A stretch of 64,000 nt of DNA from Gemmatimonadota bacterium (GCA_016873995.1 VGVR01000001.1:62001-126000), one strand, 5' to 3'; shown: positions 17,301 through 27,957, counted from the first letter of the stretch. A program made the numbers and translations. The notes: a model not told the origin generated them from the letters alone.

Positions 17301-18852
17301 CGTCGTCCTCGCGCTCGGGCTCTCGGCCTGCATCGCGCCCTTCTCGATCCGCGCCCAGGTGCGCGAGGTCGTCTCCAAGGAAGTCTCGGTGGGCCGCTCG
17401 GAGGCCTCACTGGCGCTCGAGTTCCGGGGTGGTGACCGCCTCGAGATCGGCTTCGAGGACGGCTCCGTGCTCGTCGATGGCGAGTCGGTGGGGACGTACG
17501 TCACGGGAGACGCCCTCGATGCGACCTGGCGTGCGTTGCTCGGCCAAGCGGTAGCGCTCGACGATGGTCCACTCGCGGCCGCGCTCGCGGATTGGTCCGT
17601 GCCGTCAGAGCTGACGGGCGACGCGGCGACGGCGGCGCGCGCGATCGACCAGGCACTCGAGAGTGCTCTGCGCAGCACGAACGTGCAGGCTCAGGTCGGT
17701 GACGGATCGGTGTCGCTCGGGGACCCGGGCTCGCTCCTGCGGCTCCTGTTGCGCGAGCCGGAACGGCTCCGCCTGCTCGGCGATGCGCTCTCGGGGATCG
17801 ACGACGACGTGCGCGTCTACGTGGCCGAGGACGCGGTCGTGGCGGCGGACGAGACCGTGGAAGGAGACTTGATCGTCATCGACGGCGACGCACGCATCGA
17901 AGGCGACATCGAAGGGGACGTGGTGGTGGTGGGAGGCGAGCTCGAGCTGCTGGAAGGAAGCTCGGTCGGCGGCTCCGTGCGCCTCGCTGACGCGCGCTTG
18001 GTGAGGAACCTCGGGGTGGTGGATGGAGAGCTGGTGGACGTGGAGGACGGCGTTCAGCTCGATGTGGATGAAGACGTCCGCCTGGAGCTCCGCGAGGAGA
18101 TCCGCGCCGAGCTGCGTGAAGAGCTGCGCAGCGAGGGTCCGGCCTTCCTGTCGCCGTTCCGGTCGCTCGCTGGGAGCGTGGCGGACATCATGGGGCATCT
18201 CGTCGCGGTGCTCGTGCTCGGACTCGTCGGCGCCGCCGTGATCGCGTTCGCGGGCGACCGGGTGGAGGTGATAGCGGATACGGCGCGCCGCGCCCCCGGT
18301 CGGTCGGCCGCCGTAGGCATGGCGGGCGCAATCCTGCTCATTCCCGCGTGGGTGATCGGCTTCGTCGCGCTGCTCGTGTCGATCGTCGGCATCCCCGTCG
18401 CCATCGTCTGGCTCCCCGCGTTTCCGATCGCGGCGTGCGTTGCCGCGCTCGTGGGCTACCTGGCCGTGGCACGCAACGCCGGGGAGTGGCTCGCAGACAG
18501 CGACCTCCCGTGGACGCAGTGGATCCGGAAGTCCAACTCGCTCATCACCATGGTGGGCGGCCTGTTGGGGCTGTCGGTCCTGTTCATGGTTTCGCACGTG
18601 GTCTCGATCCTGCCGTTCCTCGGGTTCCTCAACAGGTTGCTCGTGGTCGCGGGCGTGGTGCTCACCGTAGTCGCGATCCAGATCGGCTTTGGCGCCGTCA
18701 TCCTCACCCGGGGCGGCCGCAAGCGCGACTACGCGCGTTACACCTCGGACGAGGCATGGGAGGCGGCAATGAACGTGGATGTGGGTGGGGTGGACGATGC
18801 GCCGCCGGCCCCGGGGGCGACGGTACCTGACAAGGGGGGCGGCCATGCGTAA
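17278..18852 (+). CDS. Polytopic membrane protein with bactofilin-like beta segment
   Basis: A 524-residue protein starting with a signal peptide (cleavage near SIRAQ, residue 27). An acidic extracytoplasmic region follows. It contains short glycine/valine repeats (ETVEGDLIVIDGDARIEGD, then GDVVVVGGELEL) that look like the turns of a polymer-forming bactofilin-type beta-helix. A coiled, charged linker of ELREE repeats comes next, then several transmembrane helices from about residue 310 to 490 and an acidic tail. The start ATG lies inside the anti-sigma gene, so expression is coupled. I infer an envelope-stiffening or sensing role; no enzyme motif is seen. The exact family is uncertain. Confidence 0.72.
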   Translation: MSASRLANVVLALGLSACIAPFSIRAQVREVVSKEVSVGRSEASLALEFRGGDRLEIGFEDGSVLVDGESVGTYVTGDALDATWRALLGQAVALDDGPLAAALADWSVPSELTGDAATAARAIDQALESALRSTNVQAQVGDGSVSLGDPGSLLRLLLREPERLRLLGDALSGIDDDVRVYVAEDAVVAADETVEGDLIVIDGDARIEGDIEGDVVVVGGELELLEGSSVGGSVRLADARLVRNLGVVDGELVDVEDGVQLDVDEDVRLELREEIRAELREELRSEGPAFLSPFRSLAGSVADIMGHLVAVLVLGLVGAAVIAFAGDRVEVIADTARRAPGRSAAVGMAGAILLIPAWVIGFVALLVSIVGIPVAIVWLPAFPIAACVAALVGYLAVARNAGEWLADSDLPWTQWIRKSNSLITMVGGLLGLSVLFMVSHVVSILPFLGFLNRLLVVAGVVLTVVAIQIGFGAVILTRGGRKRDYARYTSDEAWEAAMNVDVGGVDDAPPAPGATVPDKGGGHA

Positions 18853-19678
18853 GTGGTTCGTCGCGCTCGCGCTCGTGGCGGCGGCAGTGCCAGCTGCATC
18901 CGCGGCGCAGCTGCGCACCGTCACCCTGTCGCGGCAGCTGGAGGACGAAGATGAGGTGCGCGTGTCGGTCGAGTACGGGGCCGGGCGCTTCACCGTGCGC
19001 CCGATGGACACGGGCCTCCTCTATCGCATGAATCTCGAGTACGACGAGGACCGCTACGAGCCCGTCGCGGATTACTCGGCGCATCGACTGCACGTCGGTG
19101 TCGAATCGATTCGGGGCGGGATCCGCGGCCGTGACGCCGAGGGCGGCCGTCTCGATCTCGAGCTCGCCCGCGGCGTACCGATGGACCTCGACCTGGAGTT
19201 CGGCGCAGTGCGAGCGAACGTCGACTTGGGCGGGCTCGCTCTCACCCGGCTCGAGCTCAGCACCGGCGCCTCGGAGTCGATCATCGACGTCTCGGAGCCC
19301 AGCCCGGCGAGCATGGAGCTCGCCCGCTTCGAGGTCGGCGCCGCGGAGTTCACGGCCCGGCACCTCGGCAACCTGAACGCCGAGCGCATCGAGGTGGACG
19401 CGGGCGTGGGCTCGCTCACGCTCTGGCTCGACGGGGAGTGGCGGCGCGATGCCCGCGTCGGCATCGACATGGGACTCGGGGCTCTCGAGCTCCGGGTGCC
19501 TGAAGGACTCGGCCTCCAACTCCGTAAGGACAGCTTCCTGACGTCGCTCGACTCCGAGGGCCTCGTGAAGCGAGGAGACACCTACCAGTCGCTCAACTGG
19601 GCCAACGCCACCCGCAAGGTGACGGTCGACCTGGACGCGGCGTTCGGGAGCGTGAAGGTTGTGTGGGTACGCGAGTAG
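18845..19678 (+). CDS. Secreted beta-rich protein, toast-rack (LiaF-like) type
   Basis: A 277-residue exported protein with signal peptide ending ASAAQ at about residue 22. The mature part is a run of short beta strands with a periodic pattern (VRVSVEYGAGRFTVRP, LDLEFGAVRANVDLGGL, IEVDAGVGSLTLWL, VTVDLDAAFGSVKVVW). This resembles the adhesin-like or toast-rack domains of LiaF/DUF4097-type stress proteins. AGGGGGG precedes the ATG. The start overlaps the upstream gene by eight bases, and the product belongs to the same sigma-factor operon. The family call rests on pattern only; a role in envelope stress is inferred from context. Confidence 0.65.
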   Translation: MRKWFVALALVAAAVPAASAAQLRTVTLSRQLEDEDEVRVSVEYGAGRFTVRPMDTGLLYRMNLEYDEDRYEPVADYSAHRLHVGVESIRGGIRGRDAEGGRLDLELARGVPMDLDLEFGAVRANVDLGGLALTRLELSTGASESIIDVSEPSPASMELARFEVGAAEFTARHLGNLNAERIEVDAGVGSLTLWLDGEWRRDARVGIDMGLGALELRVPEGLGLQLRKDSFLTSLDSEGLVKRGDTYQSLNWANATRKVTVDLDAAFGSVKVVWVRE

Positions 19679-19710
19679 TTCGCTGTGGTTAGCCAAGAAG
19701 GAGGGACAAC

Positions 19711-19947
19711 ATGCTCGGCTCGATCCTGACGTTCTTCGCGGTGGGGCTCATCACGCTGTTCGTCGCGGGCATCGTTCTCGCGGTAGTCGGCACGGTGTTC
19801 TCCCTCACGCTCGGGCTGGCGTCGTTCCTGCTCTTCAAGGTGGCGCCGATTCTGCTGGTGGGTTGGATCGTCGTGAAGGTGATCCAGAAGTCGAGCGGTT
19901 CCGGCTCGCTCTCCGAAGCCGACCGGAAGTGGCTCGAGGGCGACTAG
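19711..19947 (+). CDS. Small membrane protein of the sigma-factor operon
   Basis: A 78-residue protein with two hydrophobic segments (about 3-31 and 34-58) and a short hydrophilic tail ending SEADRKWLEGD. AAGGAGGG at 19698-19705 is one of the best ribosome sites in the window, so it is probably made in quantity. It lies 32 bases after the toast-rack gene and is the last member of the sigma/anti-sigma cluster. It resembles small phage-shock-type membrane peptides only in general build; I do not recognise a family. Confidence 0.75.
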   Translation: MLGSILTFFAVGLITLFVAGIVLAVVGTVFSLTLGLASFLLFKVAPILLVGWIVVKVIQKSSGSGSLSEADRKWLEGD

Positions 19948-19958
19948 CCCGCCGCCGA

Positions 19959-20135
19959 CTAGGCCTCTTCGACCGCTAGCCCCGTATACGCCCGCACGGC
20001 GCGGGCGAGCCGCTCGTCGGAGGTGTGCAGTACCGCCCCTTGGCTTCGGCGAGCACCACGCACACCGCGTCGTAAGCGCTGAACTTTTCGCGGGACCCTG
20101 CCAAGTCCCGTCGCGCCTGCGACGACCGGTGAGGC
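19959..20135 (-). pseudogene. Remnant of a PIN-domain (VapC-like) toxin, frameshifted
   Basis: Reading the minus strand from about 20135, one frame gives REKFSAYDAVCVVLAEAKG. After an apparent one-base deletion near 20040 the next frame gives AVLHTSDERLARAVRAYTG and a stop at 19959. Joined, these match the C-terminal half of PIN-domain RNases: an acidic residue in YDA and the TSDERL motif with the last metal-binding aspartate. The N-terminal half is absent and a TGA blocks the frame upstream. No antitoxin gene is adjacent. It appears to be the decayed end of a VapBC module. Confidence 0.5.
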
Positions 20136-20203
20136 CGTGCGTCCCTGGCCCCTCAACCGCGGGCCCCGTAGCATTGCGCGGGAACCTCAGCAGGGGGCAC
20201 ACC

Positions 20204-21466
20204 ATGACCGTAGCCCGCGAGGCCATTCGGGGTGTCGCAGTCGCGCGCGGTGGCGCGGCGGTGAGCCTCGTCGCGCTTGTCGCCCTGCTCGTCGCGCGCG
20301 CCGATGCCCTCGCGGCGCAGAGCAACTACGGCATTGTCGTGCCTCCGCTCCCCGAGCAGCCGGTCGTGTTTGCGTCGGCCGAGGTGCCCGCGGTGCGCGC
20401 CGTGCCCCTCGTCACGGGGCTCGATCATCCGTGGGGCATGGCGTTTCGGAAGAACGGAGACATCCTCGTCACCGAGCGCGACGCGGGCAAACTGCGCGTG
20501 ATCAGCGAAGGGCGCCTGCTGGAGCGCGACGTGGGCGGCATGCCCAAGGTGTACTCCGCGCGCTTGCGCGCCGGGCTCATGGACGTGGCCGTGCATCCCG
20601 ACGACGACGCGCTGGTTTACCTGACCTACTCCAAGCCGGTCGTGTGGGAGGGCGAAGAGGGCTTCATGACCGTCGCGCTCGCGCGCGGCCGCCTCTCTGG
20701 GGACGCGCTCACCGACGTCCGGGACATCTTCGTGGCCGAGGGCATCGATCTGGGCATCGCCGCCTCGAAGCTGATCTTCGCGCCGGACGGCACGCTGTTC
20801 ATGAGCGTGGGCGGCTCGTACGTGTTCGCCGGCACGGGAGAGCTCGCTCAGGACCCTGGCTCCCACTACGGCAAGCTGCTCCGCTTGAATGCCGACGGGA
20901 GCGTCCCGGCCGACAACCCATTCGTGGACGACCCCGCGTACGAGCCGGAGATCTACACGCTCGGGCACCGGAATCAGATCGGACTCGCGTACCACCCGAC
21001 GACGGGGGAGCTCTGGGCCACGGAGAACGGGCCGCAGGGAGGCGACGAGGCGAACATCATCCGCGCCGGCCTCAACTACGGCTGGCCGCTCTCCTCGGAG
21101 AGCCGGGAGTACAACGGCCGGTGGATCTCCCAGACGCCCTGGCTTCCGCAGTACGAGCGCCCGCAGGTGCTCTGGTGGCCGTCGGTGGCGCCGTCGGGGC
21201 TCGCCTTCTACACGGGCGAGCGCTTTCCCGCGTGGCGGGGCAACCTCTTCGTGGGCTCGCTCATGGTCGGGCGGATCGCCGGGACCGGCCACCTCGAGCG
21301 CATCGTCTTCAACGCGCGCGGCGAGGAGATTCGGCGCGAGTGGCTGCTCGCCGAGCTGAAGCAGCGGATCCGCGACGTGCGTCAGGGCCCCGACGGCTAC
21401 CTCTACCTGCTGACGGACGAGGACAACGGCGCGCTGCTCCGCCTCGAGCCGGCGAGCGTGCCGTAA
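20204..21466 (+). CDS. PQQ-dependent aldose sugar dehydrogenase-like protein (YliI/GSDH family)
   Basis: Exported six-bladed beta-propeller of the glucose/sorbosone dehydrogenase family, 420 residues with a hydrophobic signal segment ending near residue 38. Typical blocks are visible: GLDHPWGMAFRKNGDILVTE, the GLMDVAVHPD strand, GHRNQIGLAYHPTTGELWAT followed by ENGPQGGDEAN, and the C-terminal QRIRDVRQGPDGYLYLLTDE. Members oxidise aldoses at C1 with pyrroloquinoline quinone, feeding electrons to the respiratory chain in the periplasm. No PQQ-synthesis genes are in the window. Start is ATG 20204 behind CAGGGGG. The actual sugar cannot be read from the sequence. Confidence 0.85.
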   Translation: MTVAREAIRGVAVARGGAAVSLVALVALLVARADALAAQSNYGIVVPPLPEQPVVFASAEVPAVRAVPLVTGLDHPWGMAFRKNGDILVTERDAGKLRVISEGRLLERDVGGMPKVYSARLRAGLMDVAVHPDDDALVYLTYSKPVVWEGEEGFMTVALARGRLSGDALTDVRDIFVAEGIDLGIAASKLIFAPDGTLFMSVGGSYVFAGTGELAQDPGSHYGKLLRLNADGSVPADNPFVDDPAYEPEIYTLGHRNQIGLAYHPTTGELWATENGPQGGDEANIIRAGLNYGWPLSSESREYNGRWISQTPWLPQYERPQVLWWPSVAPSGLAFYTGERFPAWRGNLFVGSLMVGRIAGTGHLERIVFNARGEEIRREWLLAELKQRIRDVRQGPDGYLYLLTDEDNGALLRLEPASVP

Positions 21467-21620
21467 CCGGCTATCGCCCGAGCCGCAGCGTGAGGAGCCG
21501 GCGCCCGTTGCCCTGGAAGCCCCCGCCCTCGTAGAGAGTGCAGGCCCACGGGGCCGAAAGTCATCGCGGTCTGGGACGCGCTTGTCATCGATGCGTCGCG
21601 GTAGCACGTTGGCGCCGCAC

Positions 21621-23885
21621 ATGCCCTCCCTCCGCCGCACCCTGCAGGAAGTCCACCGCCGGAACCTCTGGCGCGTCCTGGGCCTGTACGTCGGCGGCGG
21701 CTGTGTGGTGCTGCAGGTCATCGACCTCTTCATCGACCGGGGCTTCGTCCCCGAGTGGCTCTTCGCCGGTGCGCTCGTCACACTCGGCATCGGTCTCCCG
21801 GTGGTGCTCACGACGGCGTGGGTCCAGGGTGGACGAATGGGCGTGCGGGTCCCGAGGCCGGACGAGGAGCCGTCGCAGATCCCGGAAGCCGCACTCCCCC
21901 TCACCTGGAGCCGAACGCTGATCGCCGGCGTGCTCGCGTTCGCGCTGCTGGGCGTGGCGGCGGCTGGGTACATGGTGATGCGCGTCACCGGTGTGGGCAC
22001 TCCGGGCACGCTCGCGGCCCAGGGCGTCTTCGACGTCGGCAGCAGCGTAGTCCTGGCGGACTTCGAGAGCTCGGTCGGAGACGCTGCGCCTAGCGACCTG
22101 ATCACAGAGGCGCTGAGCATCGACCTCGCGCAGTCCTCGGCGCTCGTGCTCGTGGGGCCGGGGGAGGTCAGCGACGCGCTCGAGCGCATGCGGCTCGACC
22201 CGGGCGCGGCCCTCACCGAAGAGATCGCCCGGGAGGTAGCGGTCCGCGTCGGAGCGCCCGTCGCGATCGCGGGCGACATCGGACGCGTCGGCTCGGGATT
22301 CGTGCTCACGGCGAGAGTCCTCGAGGCCGAGTCCGGCAACGTGCTGGCTCCCTTCCGAGTTACCGCGGACGGCGACGACGAATTGATCTCGGCGATCGAC
22401 GATTTGTCCGCGCGGATGCGGAGCAAGATCGGAGAGTCGCTGCGTTCGGTGGCTGCCACCGTGGCCCTCCCGCGCGTCACGACCTCCTCCTTGGAGGCAC
22501 TCACCCGTTTCAGCACCGCCGTCAACGGCGTGTCCAGGGGTCGACTGTCGCCTTCGGCGGCCCAGGCGTTGCTCCTCGAGGCCGTGACGATCGACTCGAC
22601 GTTCGCCACGGGACACCGCGCGCTCGCCGTATCGATCACCAACTACGGCGGCGACCGAGAGGTGGCTGCACGCGCTTCCGAGGCGGCATTCCGGCACCGG
22701 GGGCGCCTCCCCGACCGCGAGCGACTCACCATCGAGGCGTACTACTACAAGTCGACGCTCGGCGACGAGCGCAGGGCGATCGAGGCGCTCCAGGGCCTCC
22801 TCGCGCTCGACTCCACCGATGCCGCCACCGCGATCAACCTGTCCGACGCGCTGATCTACGCGGGCCGATACGAAGAGGCCGTGGGGGTGCTCCGGAGGAC
22901 TCCGAACTGGTCGGCACAGCCGTACACGTGGAACCTCATGACCGCACTCGCGGGTCTCGGCCGCTACGAGGAAGCGCTCGCGGCGCGGGATACCGCGGAC
23001 GTGCTGCAGCCCGACGAGCCGTTCGGAAAGGCCTCGCGGTCCATACTGCTCGCGACGGCGGGGCGGCTGGACGAGGCCCGCGCAGCGCTCGATCGGGAGC
23101 CGACGACGACCTACTCGGCCGCGCTGGCGTTCGAGACCTACGACAGGGGTGTCATCGAGGCGCTCTCAGGGCACCTCGACGCGGCGGAGCGCCACTTCAG
23201 AGACGCCGAGCGTCTCGCGGGCGAGCAGCAAACACCCTCCGACCAACTCACGTTTGGCATGAGCCTGCCGCTGGCGCTCTCCCTCATCGCGGGCGACTCC
23301 GCGCGGGCGACGCGCGAGATCGAGGCACTCATGCAGCGCGTGGACATCGAGTCCTTGTCTCCCTTCAACCGGGACTATCCGTTCATCGCGCTCGCGTACT
23401 CGCTGAACGGCGACCTCGCGGAAGCCTCCACCCTGTTGGCCCGGTACCGCGCGGAAGCCGCGAGCCTTCGAGATCCGCAGTCGGAGGCGCGCGCTGCCAT
23501 CGCAGAAGCCCTCGTCGCCATCGGCCGGACCGGCGCGTCCGGCTTGGGCGGGCTCGAGTCCGCGGTCGAGCTGCATCGGTGCGCGCGCTGCAGGGACTTC
23601 TTTCTCGGCCGCGGCTACGAAGCGACGGGCAGGATCGAGCTCGCCATCGAAGCCTACGAGCGCTTCCTCGCCTTCCCGTTCTTCGACGGGAACGACTTCG
23701 TCACTCAAGGGATGAACAGCACAGTGCACGAGAGGCTCGGGCATTTGCACGACCAGGCCGGGAATGCGCCGCGTGCGCGCGAGCACTACCGCGCGTTCGC
23801 GGAACTGTGGCGCGACGCAGATGCCGACCTCCAGCCGAGGGTCCGACGGGCGCTCGAGCGCGCCGCGGCGCTCGGAGCCCCATGA
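21621..23885 (+). CDS. Membrane-anchored FlgO/TolB-like and TPR protein
   Basis: A protein of about 754 residues. The N-terminus has the RRNLWRVLGLYVGGGCVVLQ segment, common in TPR proteins fused to sensor modules, with three transmembrane helices in the first 115 residues. A FlgO/TolB-like domain follows (LITEALSIDLAQSSALVLVG through VGAPVAIAGDIGRVG). From about residue 290 to the end the protein is TPR-type helical repeats (AATAINLSDALIYAGRYEEA). No kinase or cyclase domain is attached, although this module is often found fused to one. In-frame starts also exist at TTG 21582 and ATG 21591; ATG 21621 best fits the family N-terminus. Likely a scaffold or sensor; partner unknown. Confidence 0.78.
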   Translation: MPSLRRTLQEVHRRNLWRVLGLYVGGGCVVLQVIDLFIDRGFVPEWLFAGALVTLGIGLPVVLTTAWVQGGRMGVRVPRPDEEPSQIPEAALPLTWSRTLIAGVLAFALLGVAAAGYMVMRVTGVGTPGTLAAQGVFDVGSSVVLADFESSVGDAAPSDLITEALSIDLAQSSALVLVGPGEVSDALERMRLDPGAALTEEIAREVAVRVGAPVAIAGDIGRVGSGFVLTARVLEAESGNVLAPFRVTADGDDELISAIDDLSARMRSKIGESLRSVAATVALPRVTTSSLEALTRFSTAVNGVSRGRLSPSAAQALLLEAVTIDSTFATGHRALAVSITNYGGDREVAARASEAAFRHRGRLPDRERLTIEAYYYKSTLGDERRAIEALQGLLALDSTDAATAINLSDALIYAGRYEEAVGVLRRTPNWSAQPYTWNLMTALAGLGRYEEALAARDTADVLQPDEPFGKASRSILLATAGRLDEARAALDREPTTTYSAALAFETYDRGVIEALSGHLDAAERHFRDAERLAGEQQTPSDQLTFGMSLPLALSLIAGDSARATREIEALMQRVDIESLSPFNRDYPFIALAYSLNGDLAEASTLLARYRAEAASLRDPQSEARAAIAEALVAIGRTGASGLGGLESAVELHRCARCRDFFLGRGYEATGRIELAIEAYERFLAFPFFDGNDFVTQGMNSTVHERLGHLHDQAGNAPRAREHYRAFAELWRDADADLQPRVRRALERAAALGAP

Positions 23886-23983
23886 GCGTCTACGAGCTGG
23901 CCATTCTCGCGATGATCTTCGTCGGCTTCTTCGGACTCATCGTGTACATCGCCCGGCACGCGAGGTCGGGCGACGAGAAGTAG
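23882..23983 (+). CDS. 33-residue single-pass membrane peptide
   Basis: The sequence starts MSVYELAILAMIFVGFFG and has one strongly hydrophobic helix (about residues 5-24) followed by a basic and charged tail. The ATG overlaps the stop of the TPR gene as ATGA (23882-23885), a strong sign of coupled translation. Below usual annotation size, but helix, overlap and codon usage agree that it is real. It may be a membrane accessory of the TPR protein. The family is not recognised. Confidence 0.6.
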   Translation: MSVYELAILAMIFVGFFGLIVYIARHARSGDEK

Positions 23984-24028
23984 CGCGGCGCCGGCGCGGC
24001 ACCGCAGCCTACGACTCGGGCGATTTCG

Positions 24029-25132
24029 TTAGCCCACCAGCGCGGCCAGCGTGTGCCGCACCTTCTCCGCGATCTGGTCGAGCGCGGCGCCGGCACCCGA
24101 GGTGGGAGCTGACAGCACGCTCGGCGTGCCCGCGTCGCCCGCTTGGCGAACGGCGGGGTCCAGCGGCACCCTGCCGAGGAACGGCACCTTCATTTCGGTG
24201 GCGAGCGCCTCACCGCCTCCGGACCCGAACACATCGATAGGTTCGCTGCAGTGCGGGCAGACGAGCCCGCTCATGTTCTCCACGATGCCGAGCACGCGTG
24301 TGTTCACGCGCTCGAACATCTTGATGCCGCGCCGCACGTCGCCCGTGCTCACTTCCTGGGGGGTGGTCACCATGACCGCGCCGTCCAGGTCGATCGACTG
24401 AACGAGCGAGAGCTGCGCGTCGCCCGTGCCGGGCGGCATGTCGACGACCATGACGTCGAGCGGTCCCCACGCAACCTGCTCGAGGAACTGCTTCAGCACG
24501 CCGGAGATGAGCGGCCCGCGCATGATCGCCGGCTGCTCCTTGTCGAGCAGGAAGCCGAGGCTCATGAGGCGCACGCCGTGCGCCTCGAGCGGCTCGATCA
24601 TCTCCTTGCCCTTCTCCCCGACCACGCTCGGCCGCCGGCTCACGCCGAACATGAGCGGGATGTTCGGCCCGTAGATGTCGGCGTCGAGGAGGCCTACGCG
24701 CTGTCCCCCCTTCGCGAACGCCGCCGCGAGGTTCGCGGCCACCATCGACTTGCCGACGCCCCCCTTGCCCGAGCTCACCGCGATCACATGCCGGACGTTC
24801 TTCAGGATCCCCGGCTTCGGCGTCGGTGCCGGCACGGAGCCTGGCTTCAGCCCCCCGCGGCGACCACCGCCCCCCGGCGGCTGCATCTGCGGCAGCTGCA
24901 CGTTGATCTTGGCGCCCTTGATCCCCGGCAGCGCCTCCACGGTCCCGCGCGCCTCCTTCACCAGGTCGCTCGGATCCTCTGGACGGAGCAGAAACTGGAA
25001 GCGCGCCACGCCGTCCTCGTCGACCGCGACGTTCTGGACGTGCCCGCCTGCGACGAGGTCGAGCCCCGAGCCCGGGTGGGTGATCTTGGCCAGCGCGGCC
25101 ATCACGGAGCGGCGCAGGTCGTCGGTGTTCAC
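24029..25132 (-). CDS. mrp: Mrp/ApbC-type iron-sulfur cluster carrier ATPase
   Basis: P-loop protein of the Mrp/NBP35 family that carries and transfers Fe-S clusters in the cytosol. Of its 367 residues, the first 85 form a MIP18-like domain (former DUF59). A Gly/Pro-rich linker follows, then the deviant Walker A SSGKGGVGKS at about 120-129, DADIYGPNIP, VVDMPPGTGDAQL and the cluster-binding CPHC. The whole set matches bacterial Mrp. It is divergent from pruA, with 143 bases between the starts. The family role is well supported; target apoproteins are unknown. Confidence 0.95.
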   Translation of the reverse strand: MNTDDLRRSVMAALAKITHPGSGLDLVAGGHVQNVAVDEDGVARFQFLLRPEDPSDLVKEARGTVEALPGIKGAKINVQLPQMQPPGGGGRRGGLKPGSVPAPTPKPGILKNVRHVIAVSSGKGGVGKSMVAANLAAAFAKGGQRVGLLDADIYGPNIPLMFGVSRRPSVVGEKGKEMIEPLEAHGVRLMSLGFLLDKEQPAIMRGPLISGVLKQFLEQVAWGPLDVMVVDMPPGTGDAQLSLVQSIDLDGAVMVTTPQEVSTGDVRRGIKMFERVNTRVLGIVENMSGLVCPHCSEPIDVFGSGGGEALATEMKVPFLGRVPLDPAVRQAGDAGTPSVLSAPTSGAGAALDQIAEKVRHTLAALVG

Positions 25133-25275
25133 GGGCGGTCCAGGGTTCGAGGGGCCGGAAAGTAGAGGCTCGGTGGTCGTGGATCAACGCGACCGCGCCT
25201 CCGCCTGAGATCGTCGGTTGCGCCCGTCTTACGAGCTTCGTGAGATTCCCGGACACGCTCTCCCCGGACCTCGCC

Positions 25276-26907
<1,632 letters not shown>

Positions 26908-26987
26908 GGCGATCGGCGGGTCGGTCACGCGCCGACACGCAAGTCAGTCGCGTGCCACGCCATGAGGTCGAGACAGCCAGTCCGTGC

Positions 26988-27884
26988 TCACCGCAGCCCG
27001 AGCAGGCGCGCCGGGTTCTCCTTCGCCATCTGGTCGACCGCCTGCGCCGAAAAGCCCCGCGCGCGCATCGCGTCGAGGAAGCCGACGAACCCGTCGACCG
27101 GGAGGGGATTCCCTGCTTGGCCGAGATCCGTGGAGAGGATGCAGAACTCGGGGCCGATGGCGCGAATCGCCTCCGCGAAGCGGTCGTAGCGCGCGCCCGC
27201 GTCGGCGGACAGCGGCGTGCTGCCGACGAACTCGAGGAACGCGCCTAAGCTCGCGGACTCCCGCATCTGGGCGACGCTCATCTGAATCGGCGCGTTCATG
27301 GCGTGCGTGACGACCATGTGCTGAACGCCCTGACGCCGCCCTTCGCGCAGCAGCATCAGCACCTCCGCGGCCGAAGAGTGGCCGGTCGCCAGCACGAGGT
27401 CGTGCTCGGCGACGAGCGCGATCACCTCGCGGACGTCGGGGAGCAGCTCACCGCCGCGCGAGACGCTGACGAACGCACGGCTCTCACCCGAAAAGCGCAC
27501 CTGATTCTCGGAGTCGAAGGTCGGCATCCAGACGACACGCCCGAAGCCGCCGGTGACCCTCGTCATGTGCTCGACGGCGGCGGGGTTGATGCCGCCGACG
27601 GTCAGGTTGAGATCGATGCCGCCGAACACCTCGATGCCCGGAACGAGCGTGCGGGCGACGTACGCCAGGCCCGCGGTCGACTCGTAGTGGTTCTTGAGCA
27701 CGATGGCGCGCATGCCGCGCGCCTGCGCCTGCCGCGCTGCTTCGACGGCGTCGAGCGACCTCGGCCGGTCGTCCGGCAAGCTGTGGACGTGGATGTCGAT
27801 GGCGCCGGTGAGGGCGGTCCCCTGACCGGCTGCGGGCCAGCTCGAGAGCAGGGCGAGGCACAGGGCGGCGAACGCATGTCTCAT
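26988..27884 (-). CDS. Exported DUF6282-type amidohydrolase-like protein
   Basis: A 298-residue protein with an N-terminal signal peptide (ends near AAGQG, residue 22). It opens its mature part with DIHVHSLPD, a metal-binding H-x-H of the amidohydrolase/PHP-like TIM barrels, followed by RGMRAIVLKNHYESTAGLA. Further histidines occur in ATGHSS and VTHAMN and an aspartate in STDLGQ, consistent with a metal site. The match is to DUF6282 proteins, whose substrate is unknown; most are cytosolic, so export is noteworthy. GGAG stands eight bases before the ATG. It follows the esterase gene on the same strand with a 73-base gap. Confidence 0.65.
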   Translation of the reverse strand: MRHAFAALCLALLSSWPAAGQGTALTGAIDIHVHSLPDDRPRSLDAVEAARQAQARGMRAIVLKNHYESTAGLAYVARTLVPGIEVFGGIDLNLTVGGINPAAVEHMTRVTGGFGRVVWMPTFDSENQVRFSGESRAFVSVSRGGELLPDVREVIALVAEHDLVLATGHSSAAEVLMLLREGRRQGVQHMVVTHAMNAPIQMSVAQMRESASLGAFLEFVGSTPLSADAGARYDRFAEAIRAIGPEFCILSTDLGQAGNPLPVDGFVGFLDAMRARGFSAQAVDQMAKENPARLLGLR

Positions 27885-27957
27885 CGGTATTCTCCGGTCC
27901 ACTTTCGGCCGAGCTCGGTGGGAGTCAAGCGCGGGCTCCCTCGGTCGGCGTACAGTG

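Noticed and set aside
20153-22642. 829-codon minus-strand frame
   Set aside because: Shadow of the sugar dehydrogenase and TPR genes, whose domains are clear on the plus strand.
26908-26987. Bidirectional terminator between pruA and the DUF6282 gene
   Set aside because: Only short, imperfect GC inverted repeats; no stem convincing enough to report.
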